NCBI RefSeq assembly: GCF_009725235.1
Contig: NZ_WJFC01000025.1
Span: 1-64,000, forward strand
Reading direction: 5' to 3'
Length of the DNA: 64,000 nt
Source: Scytonema sp. UIC 10036
Lineage (GTDB): Bacteria > Cyanobacteriota > Cyanobacteriia > Cyanobacteriales > Nostocaceae
Shown here: piece by piece, positions 25,732-35,255 of the stretch
Layout of the letters: each line of letters opens with the position of its first letter
Position numbering within the stretch: the stretch's first letter is position 1
Position numbers and translations under genes: made by a program
The notes under the pieces: generated by a model
Seen by the model: the letters and a program-made list of their open reading frames with translations, nothing else
What the model was told of the DNA's origin: nothing
Databases searched by the model: none

Positions 25732-25874
25732 AAAAACTCCGGTATTTCGCTAGAAATAGTAGATTTTGTTCATCAACAAAATCATATCAAAGTTTATCCC
25801 CTTAAAGTATAGAATTTCGATATTGATTTACGATAATGTTATTGTGTAGTCTCTATCTCAACAAAAGGTGTGTT

Positions 25875-27170
25875 GTGTCACATAGAACAGTAACGCCCCA
25901 ACTACGAAGAGAACTAGGCGTTGTGGGTGCAACAATGATGGGACTGGGATCGATTATCGGTACAGGTGTATTTGTCAGTATAGGCATTACTGCTGGAATT
26001 GCTGGACCTAGCGTCATAATCGCACTGGCTTTAGCAGCTTTCGTTGCCACCTGCAATGGTTTAAACAGTGCTCAGTTAGCTGCTAATCACCCTGTTAGTG
26101 GTGGAACCTACGAATACGGCTACAAATACCTTAATCCTTGGTTTGGTTTCACGGCGGGCTGGATGTTTCTGTTAGCCAAAACTGCTTCAGCAGCTACTGC
26201 TGCATTGGGATTTGCTAGCTACTTGCTAACTACTACCAATCTTATAGGAAGTGGTTTTTTCGTTCCCACGGCTTTAGTAGCTGTGGCTATTCTCACTCTC
26301 ATTGTTTTAAGTGGTCTTCGGCGCTCCAACCTTATCAATATCATCATTGTATCGGTGACACTGCTATCTTTATGTTTTTTTGTGGTTGTTTGTTTGCCAA
26401 GTGCGATCGACAATAGTACTCAAAATCTCACACCTTTTTTTACAGGGAATACCGCATCACTACTGCAAGCGACTGCTCTGATGTTTGTGGCTTACACGGG
26501 TTATGGGCGCATTGCCACAATGGGTGAAGAAGCAAAAGAACCGCGAAAAACTATTCCCAGAGCGATGGTTGTCACCTTATTGCTGACGATGCTCCTTTAT
26601 ATAGCAGTGGCGGTGGTTGGTATTGGAGCCGTAGGAGCAGATGTTTTAGGCAAGGTAACTCTGCAGGCACAAGCTGCACCCCTTGAAGTTGTTGTTCGCA
26701 ACGTTGTCGGTTCGAGTGCTGGTGTCGTCTTAGCTATTGGTGCTATGACTGCAATGTTAGGCGTGCTACTGAATTTGATTCTGGGATTGTCTCGCGTGGT
26801 ACTGGCAATGGCAAGACGCCGAGACTTGCCTGGGATTTTAGCAAGATTGAATAAGTCAGGGACGACACCCGTTTGGGCTGTGTTAATTGTTGGTATTGCG
26901 ATCGCTCTTTTGGTTCTCATTGGGAATTTAAAAACAACCTGGTCATTCAGCGCCTTCAACGTTTTAATTTACTACGCAGTCACTAACTTAGCGGCACTGC
27001 AACTACCTAACCACGAACGACTTTATCCCAAATGGTTAGCGTGGGCTGGTTTGGCTTCCTGTGCTTTCTTAGCTTTTTGGGTAGAACGACAGATTTGGCT
27101 AGTGGGTTTAGCACTCATTGTTGTTGGGCTAATCTGGCGTGCAGTAGTACGATTACTCACTACAGATTAG
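25875..27170 (+). CDS. APC-family amino acid permease
   Basis: A 12-span transporter of about 431 aa. I prefer the GTG at 25875 because AAAAGG lies 8 nt before it; an ATG at 25836 would add 13 poor residues. The N-terminus shows RRELGVVGATMMGLGSIIGT, the APC substrate-binding first helix. VAYTGYGRIATMGEEAKEP is the conserved sixth-helix block. It imports or exchanges amino acids or related cations; the substrate is not evident. It stands alone. Confidence 0.9.
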   Translation: MSHRTVTPQLRRELGVVGATMMGLGSIIGTGVFVSIGITAGIAGPSVIIALALAAFVATCNGLNSAQLAANHPVSGGTYEYGYKYLNPWFGFTAGWMFLLAKTASAATAALGFASYLLTTTNLIGSGFFVPTALVAVAILTLIVLSGLRRSNLINIIIVSVTLLSLCFFVVVCLPSAIDNSTQNLTPFFTGNTASLLQATALMFVAYTGYGRIATMGEEAKEPRKTIPRAMVVTLLLTMLLYIAVAVVGIGAVGADVLGKVTLQAQAAPLEVVVRNVVGSSAGVVLAIGAMTAMLGVLLNLILGLSRVVLAMARRRDLPGILARLNKSGTTPVWAVLIVGIAIALLVLIGNLKTTWSFSAFNVLIYYAVTNLAALQLPNHERLYPKWLAWAGLASCAFLAFWVERQIWLVGLALIVVGLIWRAVVRLLTTD

Positions 27171-27840
27171 AAGTTGAACAAATTCCGTCCACACATAACT
27201 TTTTTCCCAATCTGAAAAATGATATCGGCACAGAATTGTCTTGGGCAATGAATGCTGGTATCCCCTGCTATGAGTACAGTTTAACCGGGCAAACAGTATG
27301 TCTGCATTTACTTGTGAGGAACTCCAACAATCAATAGTAAGAGTTCCACTTTAGTCGCCAAGCTTGACGGTCAAAACAGTTACCTAATCAACGGAAACCA
27401 TCACATCTGAAGCTTTGGAGATCTCCCCGTTCCCTTCTTTTGTAACATTTACTGTAGCGCGAACATAACGTGAACTACAAACTCGATTGGGTTTGAGTTT
27501 TGCCTTATCTAATTAACTCAACAAAACTTGACTTGATTTTTCTAGCTATTTATGGCAAAGTCTTTTTTAGATATAAAATACGGTTTGTCTATAGATATTT
27601 TGTAAATAAGAACCTTTTACCTTACCCAAATCGGTAATCAATACTGGAAGGGCTGAGGAAATTGTAGGTTGGGTAGCGCGGAAGCGTTATCCAACAAATG
27701 CTGATAAATGTTGGGTTTCGTTCCTCAACCCAACCTACGTTCAATTTGAGTTTTTAGCAAAACCTACGTAGTATTGGATCGGTAATATAAGTCCTTTAGC
27801 TAGTAGAACTCCTAACTCTTGCTATTGAGGAGTGAATTTG
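27171..27840. other. Gene-poor interval upstream of the sulfonate cluster
   Basis: A possible remnant frame directly after the permease (to about 27337) gives VEQIPSTHNFFPNLKNDIGT, which I do not recognise. At 27662-27745 is GTAGGTTGGGTAGCG...AACCCAACCTAC, a dispersed inverted repeat also seen near 11782. The remainder is AT-rich and holds the promoter of the binding-protein gene. Confidence 0.45.
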
Positions 27841-28878
27841 ATGATTCCTTTGCAACAACGTCGCTTTCAGCACGGCAGCTTGTTAATTACAATTTTTTGT
27901 ATTAGCTTTATAGCATCTGGTTGCACCCAAACTGCTGTGAATGGTGCTGCTCAATCTGCAAATTCTTCTACCCAACCAGTTAGCAATCAAACTCAAGAAA
28001 AAAATAACGCGATTCGGTTGGGCTATCAAAAAGGAGGGATTATCCCGATCGCACGTCAGCGTGGAGAATTAGAACGCGAGCTAGAGGCTCAAAATATCAA
28101 AGTCGAATGGAGCGGTCCATTTGACCGATGTGCTACACTCCTCCAAGCTCTTAATGGTAACCGGGCTGACATTGGTGGATGTGGTGATATCCCTTCTATC
28201 TCTGGAATTGCTGCTAAACAGCCGCTTTGCATTGGCTCTGTACAGCGTCCTAAACCAGAAGCTTTAGGCAATGCCATCTTAGTCCGTGGCAATTCACCCA
28301 TCCGCAAACCTGCAGATTTGATTGGTAAAAAAGTAGCAGTCAATCAAGGAGGAGCGGGTGAGTATTTACTACTCAAAGTTTTGGAAAAAGAGAACATCCC
28401 TAAAGAAAAAGTCCAGCGCGTCTACTTGTCACCCAATGACGCTGCACCTGCTCTGTACCAAAGCTCTGTTGATGCTTGGGCAGTTTGGGAACCCTATGTT
28501 TCTATTGCTGAACTAGAGCACGGCGCAAGAAGAATTACCACAACCCATCCAGCCCCAACCTACGGCATTATGGTGGTGCGGAGCGGAGCTGCTATTGAAA
28601 ATCCCACTGCTGTAAAAGCTGCTCTGACTGCTTTAAGTAAAGATGGTGAGTGGCTAAATCAAAACACCGTGGCTGCAGCCGATTTCATGGTCAAGGAACT
28701 TAAAGTTTCTAACGCTGTAGCTAAGCAAGCAACTAAGAATCGAGGTCCAGAATCATATACTTTTCCTACTGCGGAAGATATTGCTAATCTTCAAAAAACT
28801 GCTGACTGGTTATTAGAGCAAAAGATTATTCCCCAACGAGTCGATATTGCTGCTGCGGTGTGTCCACCGGGTACTTAG
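27841..28878 (+). CDS. Sulfonate-type ABC substrate-binding lipoprotein (SsuA/TauA family)
   Basis: I use the ATG at 27841 with TTGAGGAG 8 nt upstream; a GTG at 27832 lies inside that site. The N-terminus has a signal peptide and lipobox, IASGC. The mature protein has IRLGYQKGGIIPIARQRGEL, CATLLQALNGNRADIGGCGD and VSIAELEHGARR, characteristic of aliphatic sulfonate-binding proteins. It ends with VDIAAAVCPPGT. A closely similar tail survives alone at 39093-39212. No permease or ATPase genes accompany it, so it must rely on a transporter elsewhere. It is followed by a monooxygenase gene 55 nt later. Confidence 0.9.
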   Translation: MIPLQQRRFQHGSLLITIFCISFIASGCTQTAVNGAAQSANSSTQPVSNQTQEKNNAIRLGYQKGGIIPIARQRGELERELEAQNIKVEWSGPFDRCATLLQALNGNRADIGGCGDIPSISGIAAKQPLCIGSVQRPKPEALGNAILVRGNSPIRKPADLIGKKVAVNQGGAGEYLLLKVLEKENIPKEKVQRVYLSPNDAAPALYQSSVDAWAVWEPYVSIAELEHGARRITTTHPAPTYGIMVVRSGAAIENPTAVKAALTALSKDGEWLNQNTVAAADFMVKELKVSNAVAKQATKNRGPESYTFPTAEDIANLQKTADWLLEQKIIPQRVDIAAAVCPPGT

Positions 28879-28933
28879 TTTGTAAGTTTATAACAAGCGC
28901 TAACGACTAACCAAATCTCTAGGAGCGAAATTT

Positions 28934-30043
28934 ATGCCAGTTGAATTCATTGGAATGATTGGGACGCGTCCTGCTTCAGAGCTACACAGTCCTACTGTCA
29001 CCCTCACTGGTGGGACGGTCAATCCAGAGTATGTTCGTAAGTTTGCAAAAATTCATGAAGACGGAGGTTTTGACAGAGTTTTAGTAGGGTATAGTTCATC
29101 TGGCCCTGACGGTTTTAGTGTGGTCAGTTATGCTGCTTCAGTGACGGATAAGCTGAAGTTTCTGCTAGCTCATCGACCTGGTTTTGTAGCTCCCACACTA
29201 GCAGCACGCAAACTAGCAACCCTTGACCACTTTACCAATGGTCGAATTGCTGTCCACATCATTACAGGTGGTAGCGATGATGAACAGCAGAAGGATGGAG
29301 ATTGGCTAGACCATGATACCCGCTATTACCGTACAGATGAATATTTGGAAATTGTGCGGCGGGTTTGGACAAGTGATTTACCCTTCGATTATCAAGGTGA
29401 GTTTTACAACCTGAAAAACGCTTTTTCTGAAGTCAAACCGCTACAGAAACCACACATTCCAATATATTTTGGTGGTGCTTCTAGTGCGGCTGTTAGTATT
29501 GGTGCAAAGCACAGTAACGTCTACGCTTTTTGGGGAGAACCTCTAGCTGCAATCAAACAACGAATAGCGGACGTGAAAGCCGCAGCACCAGTAGGGAAGC
29601 CTTTGCGATTTAGTATTTCTTTACGTCCTATCTTGGGTGAAACAGAGGAAAAAGCGTGGGAGAAGGCACGTTATATTTTGTCGCGGATTAAACAAAGCCG
29701 TGCAGATGCAGGGTTGAAATTGCCTGTTGGTGCTTCAGCTAGACCTCAATCTGTTGGTTCGCGGCGGTTACTAGAGTTTGCCCAAGAAAGTGAAATTCAC
29801 GATAAGCGTTTGTGGACTCCCATCGCTGCGGCTACAGGCGCTTATGGCAATACAACTGCACTTGTCGGGACACCAGAACAGGTGGCAGAGTCATTATTTG
29901 ATTACTATCAAGCAGGGGTAACAACTTTATTAATTCGTGGTTTTGACCCGGTAGAAGATGCGATCTCATATGGTCGTGATGTCATCCCCTTGGTACGTGG
30001 GTTAGTTCAGCGTTTTGAGCAACAAACAGCAACTGTCGCTTAG
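28934..30043 (+). CDS. SsuD-like FMNH2-dependent alkanesulfonate monooxygenase
   Basis: A 369-aa LLM-class enzyme. Start supported by AGGAGCGAAATTT before ATG. Family blocks are EDGGFDRVLVGYSSSGPDGF, LAARKLATLDHFTNGRIAVH, ITGGSDDEQQKDGDWLDHDT (the flexible SsuD loop) and HIPIYFGGASSAAVSIGAKH. It should release sulfite from alkanesulfonates using reduced flavin from a reductase not encoded here. It forms a unit with the upstream SsuA-like protein. Confidence 0.9.
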   Translation: MPVEFIGMIGTRPASELHSPTVTLTGGTVNPEYVRKFAKIHEDGGFDRVLVGYSSSGPDGFSVVSYAASVTDKLKFLLAHRPGFVAPTLAARKLATLDHFTNGRIAVHIITGGSDDEQQKDGDWLDHDTRYYRTDEYLEIVRRVWTSDLPFDYQGEFYNLKNAFSEVKPLQKPHIPIYFGGASSAAVSIGAKHSNVYAFWGEPLAAIKQRIADVKAAAPVGKPLRFSISLRPILGETEEKAWEKARYILSRIKQSRADAGLKLPVGASARPQSVGSRRLLEFAQESEIHDKRLWTPIAAATGAYGNTTALVGTPEQVAESLFDYYQAGVTTLLIRGFDPVEDAISYGRDVIPLVRGLVQRFEQQTATVA

Positions 30044-30078
30044 TTTAATATTTTTCACGATAATCCAAGCATCCTCCT

Positions 30079-30741
30079 ATGACTTACACTACCACTCTTC
30101 AACCCCTAGAAGTAGACCAATGGTTTGTTGATAGCTCTGAACTGCGTTCTTTTGTCAGCAAAGTTCAAGAAATTATTTCCACGACTCGCGATCGTGCGGA
30201 AACTCTCACTACCATAGAACCCTATTTCTCCCAACTTCTAAAACAGGAAAATTAGTTACCTGAACGGTTTACACAACCCAATTCTGATAGCGCTATGGGA
30301 AGTAGCATCGGTCAATGGTTATTGTATAGGGCAAAAGACCGAGCACTCACCATCTTCAGCTTGGTAATTCCTCCAGGTTCAACCACTCCTATCCACGATC
30401 ATCTCTCTTGGGGATTAGTGGGTTTATACAAAGGCGGACAAGAGGAAACCCTTTACCGACGTGTGGATAACGGCGAAATAGAAGGACACGCCCAACTAGA
30501 GAAGATTGATGTTTATCAGGTTAAAAAAGGTCATGTCTATCACATCTTACCTCCCGACCAAGATATCCACTCTGTGAAAGCCACAACAGTTTTTACCCCA
30601 TCAGTCTCGATTCACGTTATGGGAAATGATACTGGTAGTGTTTGGCGACATCAGTATAACCTACAAACTCAAAGCGTGCGAGCGTTTCGCTCTGGATACT
30701 CCAATTTACCCGATAAAGAGCCAAAAAATAAAGTTTCGTAA
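30079..30741 (+). pseudogene. Cysteine-dioxygenase-like cupin protein interrupted by one in-frame stop
   Basis: The frame begins MTYTTTLQPLEVDQWFVDSS at an ATG 35 nt after the monooxygenase and is open for 58 codons to TAG at 30253-30255. The same frame goes on LPERFTQPNSDSAMGSSIGQ and ends at 30741. The cupin core IPPGSTTPIHDHLSWGLVGL carries the metal-binding HDH, with a later His in VSIHVMGNDTG. Trp (TGG to TAG) is the likely lost residue (QEN-W-LPERF). An internal ATG at 30295 could give a 148-aa product that keeps the cupin core. Family members oxidise thiols, so a role after desulfonation is inferred. Confidence 0.75.
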
Positions 30742-30763
30742 AAGATTTTGAGGAAGAATAAAC

Positions 30764-31777
30764 GTGTCTCTCCAGCAAAGACTCTTTTCGAGTTTAGTGT
30801 TAATGTTTACTCTGAGTTGCTATGTCATGTTAGCGATCGCATTTAGTACTCGTAGCAATTCCCAAAATACCGCACCTGCCAATTTATCCAACGTAACGTT
30901 ACGTGTCGCCAAGTACAAAGGTGGTTGGGATCTTCAGCTTAAACTTGCTGGGCTAGATAAGTTTCCCTATCAAGTTAAGTACTCAGAATTTACAGGCGGA
31001 AATTTGATGGTACAAGCAATCAACGCAAATGCAATTGATATTGCATCCGCGAGTGAAATACCACCCATTTTTGCAGTTAACTCCCAAGGGTCAGTCAAAA
31101 TAATTGCGACCACCAAAGGACCAACTGTAGGTCAAGTTGTGCTAGTACCAAAAAACTCTAAGGCAAAGACAATCGCCGATCTCAAAGGCAAAAAAGTGGG
31201 TTACGTCAAAGCCACAACAGCTCACTATTTCCTCATTCGGATGTTGGAAGAAGTTGGTTTGACAATCAAGGATGTCAATGCCATTCCTTTGTCTATCCCC
31301 GACGGGCTTTCTGCCTTTAGAAAGGGAGACCTTGATGCCTGGGCGACTTACGGTTACTCAATACCACAAGCCAAGAAAGATGGTGCTAGAGTTCTTAAGT
31401 CAGCAAAGGACATTTTGAGTGGGAATTTTGTTATTATAGCAGCACCTACTGCCATTACCGATCCAAATAAAAAGGCAGCTATTTCCGATTTTCTCTGTCG
31501 AATTAAAAAATCTCAAGTTTGGCGCGACTCCAATATTAGAGCATGGTCAAAAAGCTATGCGTCTGCCATTAGTGTTGATGAAGATATTGTCTACCAGGAT
31601 GCACAGGAAGGATTACAACAGCGTCGCTTTGAGTTATTCCCCATTTCAAAAAGCGCGATCGCATCTCAGCAAAGGGTTGCAGACACTTTTTACAAAGCTG
31701 GTGTCATCCCATCGAAAGTTAATGTACAACCGCTATGGGACAACACCTTTAGCTCGGCAATTTCCAAGTGCAGCTAA
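30764..31777 (+). CDS. Second sulfonate/taurine-type substrate-binding protein
   Basis: A 337-aa binding protein starting with GTG behind AGGAAG. The N-terminus is a signal segment (SSLVLMFTLSCYVMLAIAFS). The mature part contains VRVAKYKGGWDLQLKLAGL-like LRVAKYKGGW, NAIDIASASEIPPIFAVNSQ, TIADLKGKKVGYVKATTAHY and WATYGYSIPQAKKDGA. It is divergent in sequence from the 27841 protein, so it probably takes a different ligand. It is 22 nt downstream of the cupin gene and in its transcript. Confidence 0.88.
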   Translation: MSLQQRLFSSLVLMFTLSCYVMLAIAFSTRSNSQNTAPANLSNVTLRVAKYKGGWDLQLKLAGLDKFPYQVKYSEFTGGNLMVQAINANAIDIASASEIPPIFAVNSQGSVKIIATTKGPTVGQVVLVPKNSKAKTIADLKGKKVGYVKATTAHYFLIRMLEEVGLTIKDVNAIPLSIPDGLSAFRKGDLDAWATYGYSIPQAKKDGARVLKSAKDILSGNFVIIAAPTAITDPNKKAAISDFLCRIKKSQVWRDSNIRAWSKSYASAISVDEDIVYQDAQEGLQQRRFELFPISKSAIASQQRVADTFYKAGVIPSKVNVQPLWDNTFSSAISKCS

Positions 31778-32203
31778 ACAGTTGAAGAAGAACCATAACT
31801 GATACCATTTTGGATTTTAGATTTTGGATTTTGGATTGGGAAAGCTTTGCCAGGACTAAATTTTACACTACTATAGCAATCCTAAATCATTTGTAAACTT
31901 ATCTTTTCTTTGCGCTCTTTGCGTCTTTGCGGTTCATAATTTTTACCTATCAAATAGGACTGCTATATCTGGAACATTCTTTTTTTCAAGTTGGTATTAT
32001 AGCGGTTTTCAATTGAATGCAGTACATCAAAATATTTAAGGAACCGCAGATGAACACAGATGGACGCAGAAAAGTTTTTACTTCATTCAAGTGAGAGCCG
32101 CCATAGAACGATTCGGTGTAACATGGTGACAGTTGTAGCGATAAGCCGGGTACGGCTTGCGCTTCGCGAACGCAGGAATGAAAAAAGCCATGGTAGCTAA
32201 CTC
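31778..32203. other. Intergenic region with low-complexity repeats
   Basis: Contains TTTTGGATTTTAGATTTTGG and the TTTGCGTCTTTGCGGTTC element, also found near 8560 and 63290, and GGTACGGCTTGCGCTTCGCG, a short cyanobacterial repeat. No gene is seen. Confidence 0.55.
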
Positions 32204-32866
32204 TTACCAACGAACCAACTCTTCAGAAACTTTGCGATCGCTCTCAATTTGTTGTTCAATGCTCAAAGGCTGATTGTGAGAAGCTGACTTGAGGAATTTG
32301 TGATTGGTTTGGACATTACTTCCTGTAACTAAATGTACTTTAACCTCTTGAGATTCAGTCACTAAAGCGACTTTAATCTCATTCATAGCTTGTTGTTGCT
32401 CTTTGATAATTTGTGTCAGTTCGTTTAACTTTTGAGCGTGGAATTCATCCAATTTCTCATGCAATAGTTCAATATTTTGTCCGGCTCTGAGATTCACTTG
32501 GTGATCGATTTCAGCATTTCTGCGATCGGTATCTGATTGGCGGTTCTGACTCATCAACACGACAGGAGCTGTGTAAGCTGATGCAAAGGAAAACACTAAG
32601 TTCAGCATCATGAACGGTGACTCATCCCAGTGCGGCAATCCCGGTATGGAGTTCACACCAACCCATCCAGCCAACACCGCACTTTGACCTATGAGAAATC
32701 CCCAAGAACCAACTTGTGCTGCTAATTTATCTGCAAGGCGCTGTCCCCATGTCAATTCTTGAGTTGCTGTGTTTTTGATCGCCGATTCCTGTTTCGCAAC
32801 AATAGAAGAATTTTGAACAACTTTTGTATCAACAGTGTTTGGTAATGTTTTCTTTGCCAGTTTCAT
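32204..32866 (-). CDS. DUF1003 membrane protein
   Basis: A 220-aa protein with a charged N-terminal arm, then the DUF1003 core LTWGQRLADKLAAQVGSWGF, two membrane spans with NSIPGLPHWDESPFMMLNLV between them and the signature ASAYTAPVVLMSQNRQSDTD. A C-terminal coiled coil (HEKLDEFHAQKLNELTQIIK) follows. The function of the family is unknown. It stands alone. Confidence 0.9.
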   Translation of the reverse strand: MKLAKKTLPNTVDTKVVQNSSIVAKQESAIKNTATQELTWGQRLADKLAAQVGSWGFLIGQSAVLAGWVGVNSIPGLPHWDESPFMMLNLVFSFASAYTAPVVLMSQNRQSDTDRRNAEIDHQVNLRAGQNIELLHEKLDEFHAQKLNELTQIIKEQQQAMNEIKVALVTESQEVKVHLVTGSNVQTNHKFLKSASHNQPLSIEQQIESDRKVSEELVRW

Positions 32867-32986
32867 TTTGCACCTCAGCGTTCTTGTTATTTGTGTTTCA
32901 CCTCATGTCTCTTAATGTATGCTGACTCAATGATAAGAGCAAATACTCTTTGTTTTCAAAACGATAGATAAAACTGATGGGGCTTG

Positions 32987-33427
32987 TTAAATGTAGTACA
33001 TAAGCACTTTTTTCAGCTTTTCTTGCCGATGATACAAGTCGGAGAGCGTATACTTTTGCAAAATCCCAAAAGCTGCTTGATAGGTCTCAATCCGTATATT
33101 TTGTATCAATTTTTTCTCTATTGTTTCAGGTAAAGTAGACTTTGGAGATACAAGAGTATCTAATTCTTCAATACAGCTAAAAACATCCAAAATTGTAATA
33201 TCTTCAGGTTCTCGCGCTAGAAAATAGCCTCCTTGCGAGCCACGTATGCTCTTAACCAAACCACCACGTTTTAAGGTTGTTAATAGTGATTCCAGATTGC
33301 GGTTAGCTAAACCTTGTAGCGCTTCTATTTCATGCGTTTGCAATGGTTCGCTGTTGCCATGATTTTTTGTTAGTGCTAATAAGGCTAGTATTGAATGTCT
33401 AAATTTGTTTGTCAGTTGCATTGGCAT
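32987..33427 (-). CDS. Rrf2-family transcriptional regulator
   Basis: A 146-aa regulator. The winged helix has FRHSILALLALTKNHGNSEP, LESLLTTLKRGGLVKSIRGS and QGGYFLAREPEDITILDV, the Rrf2 signature. It lacks the Cys triplet used by IscR, so it probably does not carry an iron-sulfur cluster. It resembles CymR-like sulfur regulators more by context than by residues. It lies among tauD, sfnB-like and sulfonate genes and may control them. Confidence 0.88.
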   Translation of the reverse strand: MPMQLTNKFRHSILALLALTKNHGNSEPLQTHEIEALQGLANRNLESLLTTLKRGGLVKSIRGSQGGYFLAREPEDITILDVFSCIEELDTLVSPKSTLPETIEKKLIQNIRIETYQAAFGILQKYTLSDLYHRQEKLKKVLMYYI

Positions 33428-33914
33428 AATATAAAGTTATATTTTTATTTGTCAATAACTAGATCGACTAGCTACACAGGCTAGACGTAAAATGAAAACT
33501 CTATCTTAACAAGATATATATGTACAAAGCTCCTATTTGATTTCAGAACTATATGTAGGGTTGGAAATGTCTACCAAAAAGCTTGTGTGGTGGGTTTTAG
33601 CCCTACTAGCCCTGTCAAGGTGGATAAAAACTTTAGGAAATCAATAGCTTTCTCACCTCTTACCTCTGCGTACTCTGCGTCTCGGCGGTTAAATAAATAA
33701 CTTTTGAACCGCAGAGGACGCTCCAGAGCACAGAGAGAGAAGATGAGGAATTGCTGCCTGAATCAAAATTTTATATGTCACATTGACAGGGCTAGCATTG
33801 CCCACCCTACGGATTGACAAATCAAATTAGGATTGCTGTGTACTGTAGCGTTTAATTTTTGTAAAGACGCTTCAAACAAAGCGCCTCTACACTCTTTTGC
33901 ACTCTTACGTTTAG
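33428..33914. repeat. Intergenic region with CTCTGCG inverted repeat, copy 2
   Basis: The stretch 33647-33740 repeats the element at 10541-10630: CTCACCTCTTACCTCTGCGT, CTCGGCGGTTAAATA and AACCGCAGAGGACG. Around it the segment CCTGTCAAGGTGGATAAAAA and a distant CATTGACAGGGCTAGCATTG form an inverted pair. No gene is seen. Confidence 0.6.
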
Positions 33915-34799
33915 TTAAAATGGACGACTGCCTCGAATACTAACTCGTTTCAGAATCCGTGTTGCATTTGCATCAAACTCAGGACGGTAATGTGCAGTTG
34001 CTTGGTTATCCCAATATAAGAGGTCACCTTTTGTCCAATGGTGCTGGTAGACGTATTTTGGCTGTTTGATGTGTTGTCGCAAGCGTTCGATTAGCTTTGC
34101 GCCTTCTACTGGATCGTAATCAACAATTTCTACCTCATTGGCAGCATTAAGGTAAAGAATTTTCTTACCACTGTCTGGGTGAGTACGAACAAGAGGATGG
34201 GCAATTGGCTTTTCATCAAAATCTAGTTCTCGACCAGGACCATAAGTAGGAGAAGGTATTTCACCCTTATGAAGTTTTGCAAAAGGATTGTAGTGAATCA
34301 CTTGCAAACCAGTTATTTGCTCCTTAGTGGCGTCATCTAGTTCTTCATAAGCCCGAACTAAATTTACCCAATAAGTATCTGGTCCGCCTTCTGGTACTTC
34401 CACTGCATACAAGAGCGAACCGCTAGAAGGCGCTGGTAGCCAATGATGGTCGATGTGAGGTAAGAGTTCTATATTACCTGGACGAAGGTTGACTGAACTT
34501 TCTTCATAGGCGGCATTAGAAAGGGTCAAAACTAAGGGTGGTAATATCGGCTCCGATTGACCTTTGGGAATATATGCTGGTTGTTGAAAGATATCGCCAA
34601 AGTAATTTGCGAACGCCAATAGCTGTTCTTCTGTTAATGTTTGGTTTTGAAAAATCAGAAGATGGTAATCGCGCCATGCCTGTTTAAGTTGTAGAATCAC
34701 TTCTGGTTCTACCGGACGGCTAGCATCTACACCTGTGACGATCGCTCCTAACGCTCCAGTTGTCGGAGAGATCGCGATACGTGACGTAGTTAGTGTCAT
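33915..34799 (-). CDS. TauD/TfdA-family Fe(II)/2-oxoglutarate dioxygenase
   Basis: A 294-aa intact member of the taurine dioxygenase family. His115 and Asp117 in LLPHIDHHW give the metal site, the distal His lies in YWDNQATAHYRPEF and the 2-oxoglutarate-binding Arg in RILKRVSIRG. It is only distantly related to the broken copy at 4307-5221. Substrate may be taurine, a sulfonate or a sulfate ester. It is divergent from the sfnB-like pair and has a clear inverted repeat in its promoter. Confidence 0.92.
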   Translation of the reverse strand: MTLTTSRIAISPTTGALGAIVTGVDASRPVEPEVILQLKQAWRDYHLLIFQNQTLTEEQLLAFANYFGDIFQQPAYIPKGQSEPILPPLVLTLSNAAYEESSVNLRPGNIELLPHIDHHWLPAPSSGSLLYAVEVPEGGPDTYWVNLVRAYEELDDATKEQITGLQVIHYNPFAKLHKGEIPSPTYGPGRELDFDEKPIAHPLVRTHPDSGKKILYLNAANEVEIVDYDPVEGAKLIERLRQHIKQPKYVYQHHWTKGDLLYWDNQATAHYRPEFDANATRILKRVSIRGSRPF

Positions 34800-34898
34800 T
34801 TACATTGCTCCTTGGCAGTTTGCACCACTGATTGTTTATCGAGCAGGGATTTCTCACAATTTACGTATATCAAGACAATCCCTTTTTAGACAGTGAAA

Positions 34899-34938
34899 CA
34901 AATACTACGGCAAATCTATAAAATTATAGTAGTATTTG
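34899..34938. promoter_or_regulatory. Inverted repeat CAAATACTAC...GTAGTATTTG
   Basis: Two perfect 10-bp arms separated by 20 bp lie 100-140 bp before the tauD-family start. TATAAT-like sequence follows at 34941. The spacing would place both arms on one helix face. It could be an operator for the nearby Rrf2 protein, but that is only inference. Confidence 0.45.
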
Positions 34939-35023
34939 AATATAATATCGTATAATCTAAAGGAAAATCAAGAAGAGTGTGAGCGAACGACTTCTATCGC
35001 CTGTCCCTGCTGCTAAAATTCAT

Positions 35024-35037
35024 TGACTAGTCAATAC
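35024..35037. promoter_or_regulatory. Perfect 14-bp palindrome upstream of the first sfnB-like gene
   Basis: ATTGACTAGTCAAT, 220 bp before the gene start. A second inverted pair, AGTAGTATCTCG...ACGACTACT, lies at 35069-35093 and resembles the GTAGTATT arms of the divergent promoter. The 34800-35255 interval has no gene. Confidence 0.35.
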
Positions 35038-35255
35038 TCAGCCATTTAGTGAAGATGGCATTACTCAAAGTAGTATCTCGAAATACGACTACTGAAGATA
35101 TTTTAATGACCCAATATCCAAAAACCCAATAAATTGCTTCTTGCTTCCAATTTTTGCATCCAAGTTGAAGGATTCGCTCGCCACCTACCTCAAGGGTACA
35201 ACCGCACCCACGTTTTGATATTGATTGTCAGTACTACATTATAAAGAGAACAACA

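Noticed and set aside
27032..27337. 101-aa frame overlapping the APC permease end
   Set aside because: The first part is a shadow of the permease gene. The tail could be a remnant, but I could not recognise a family.
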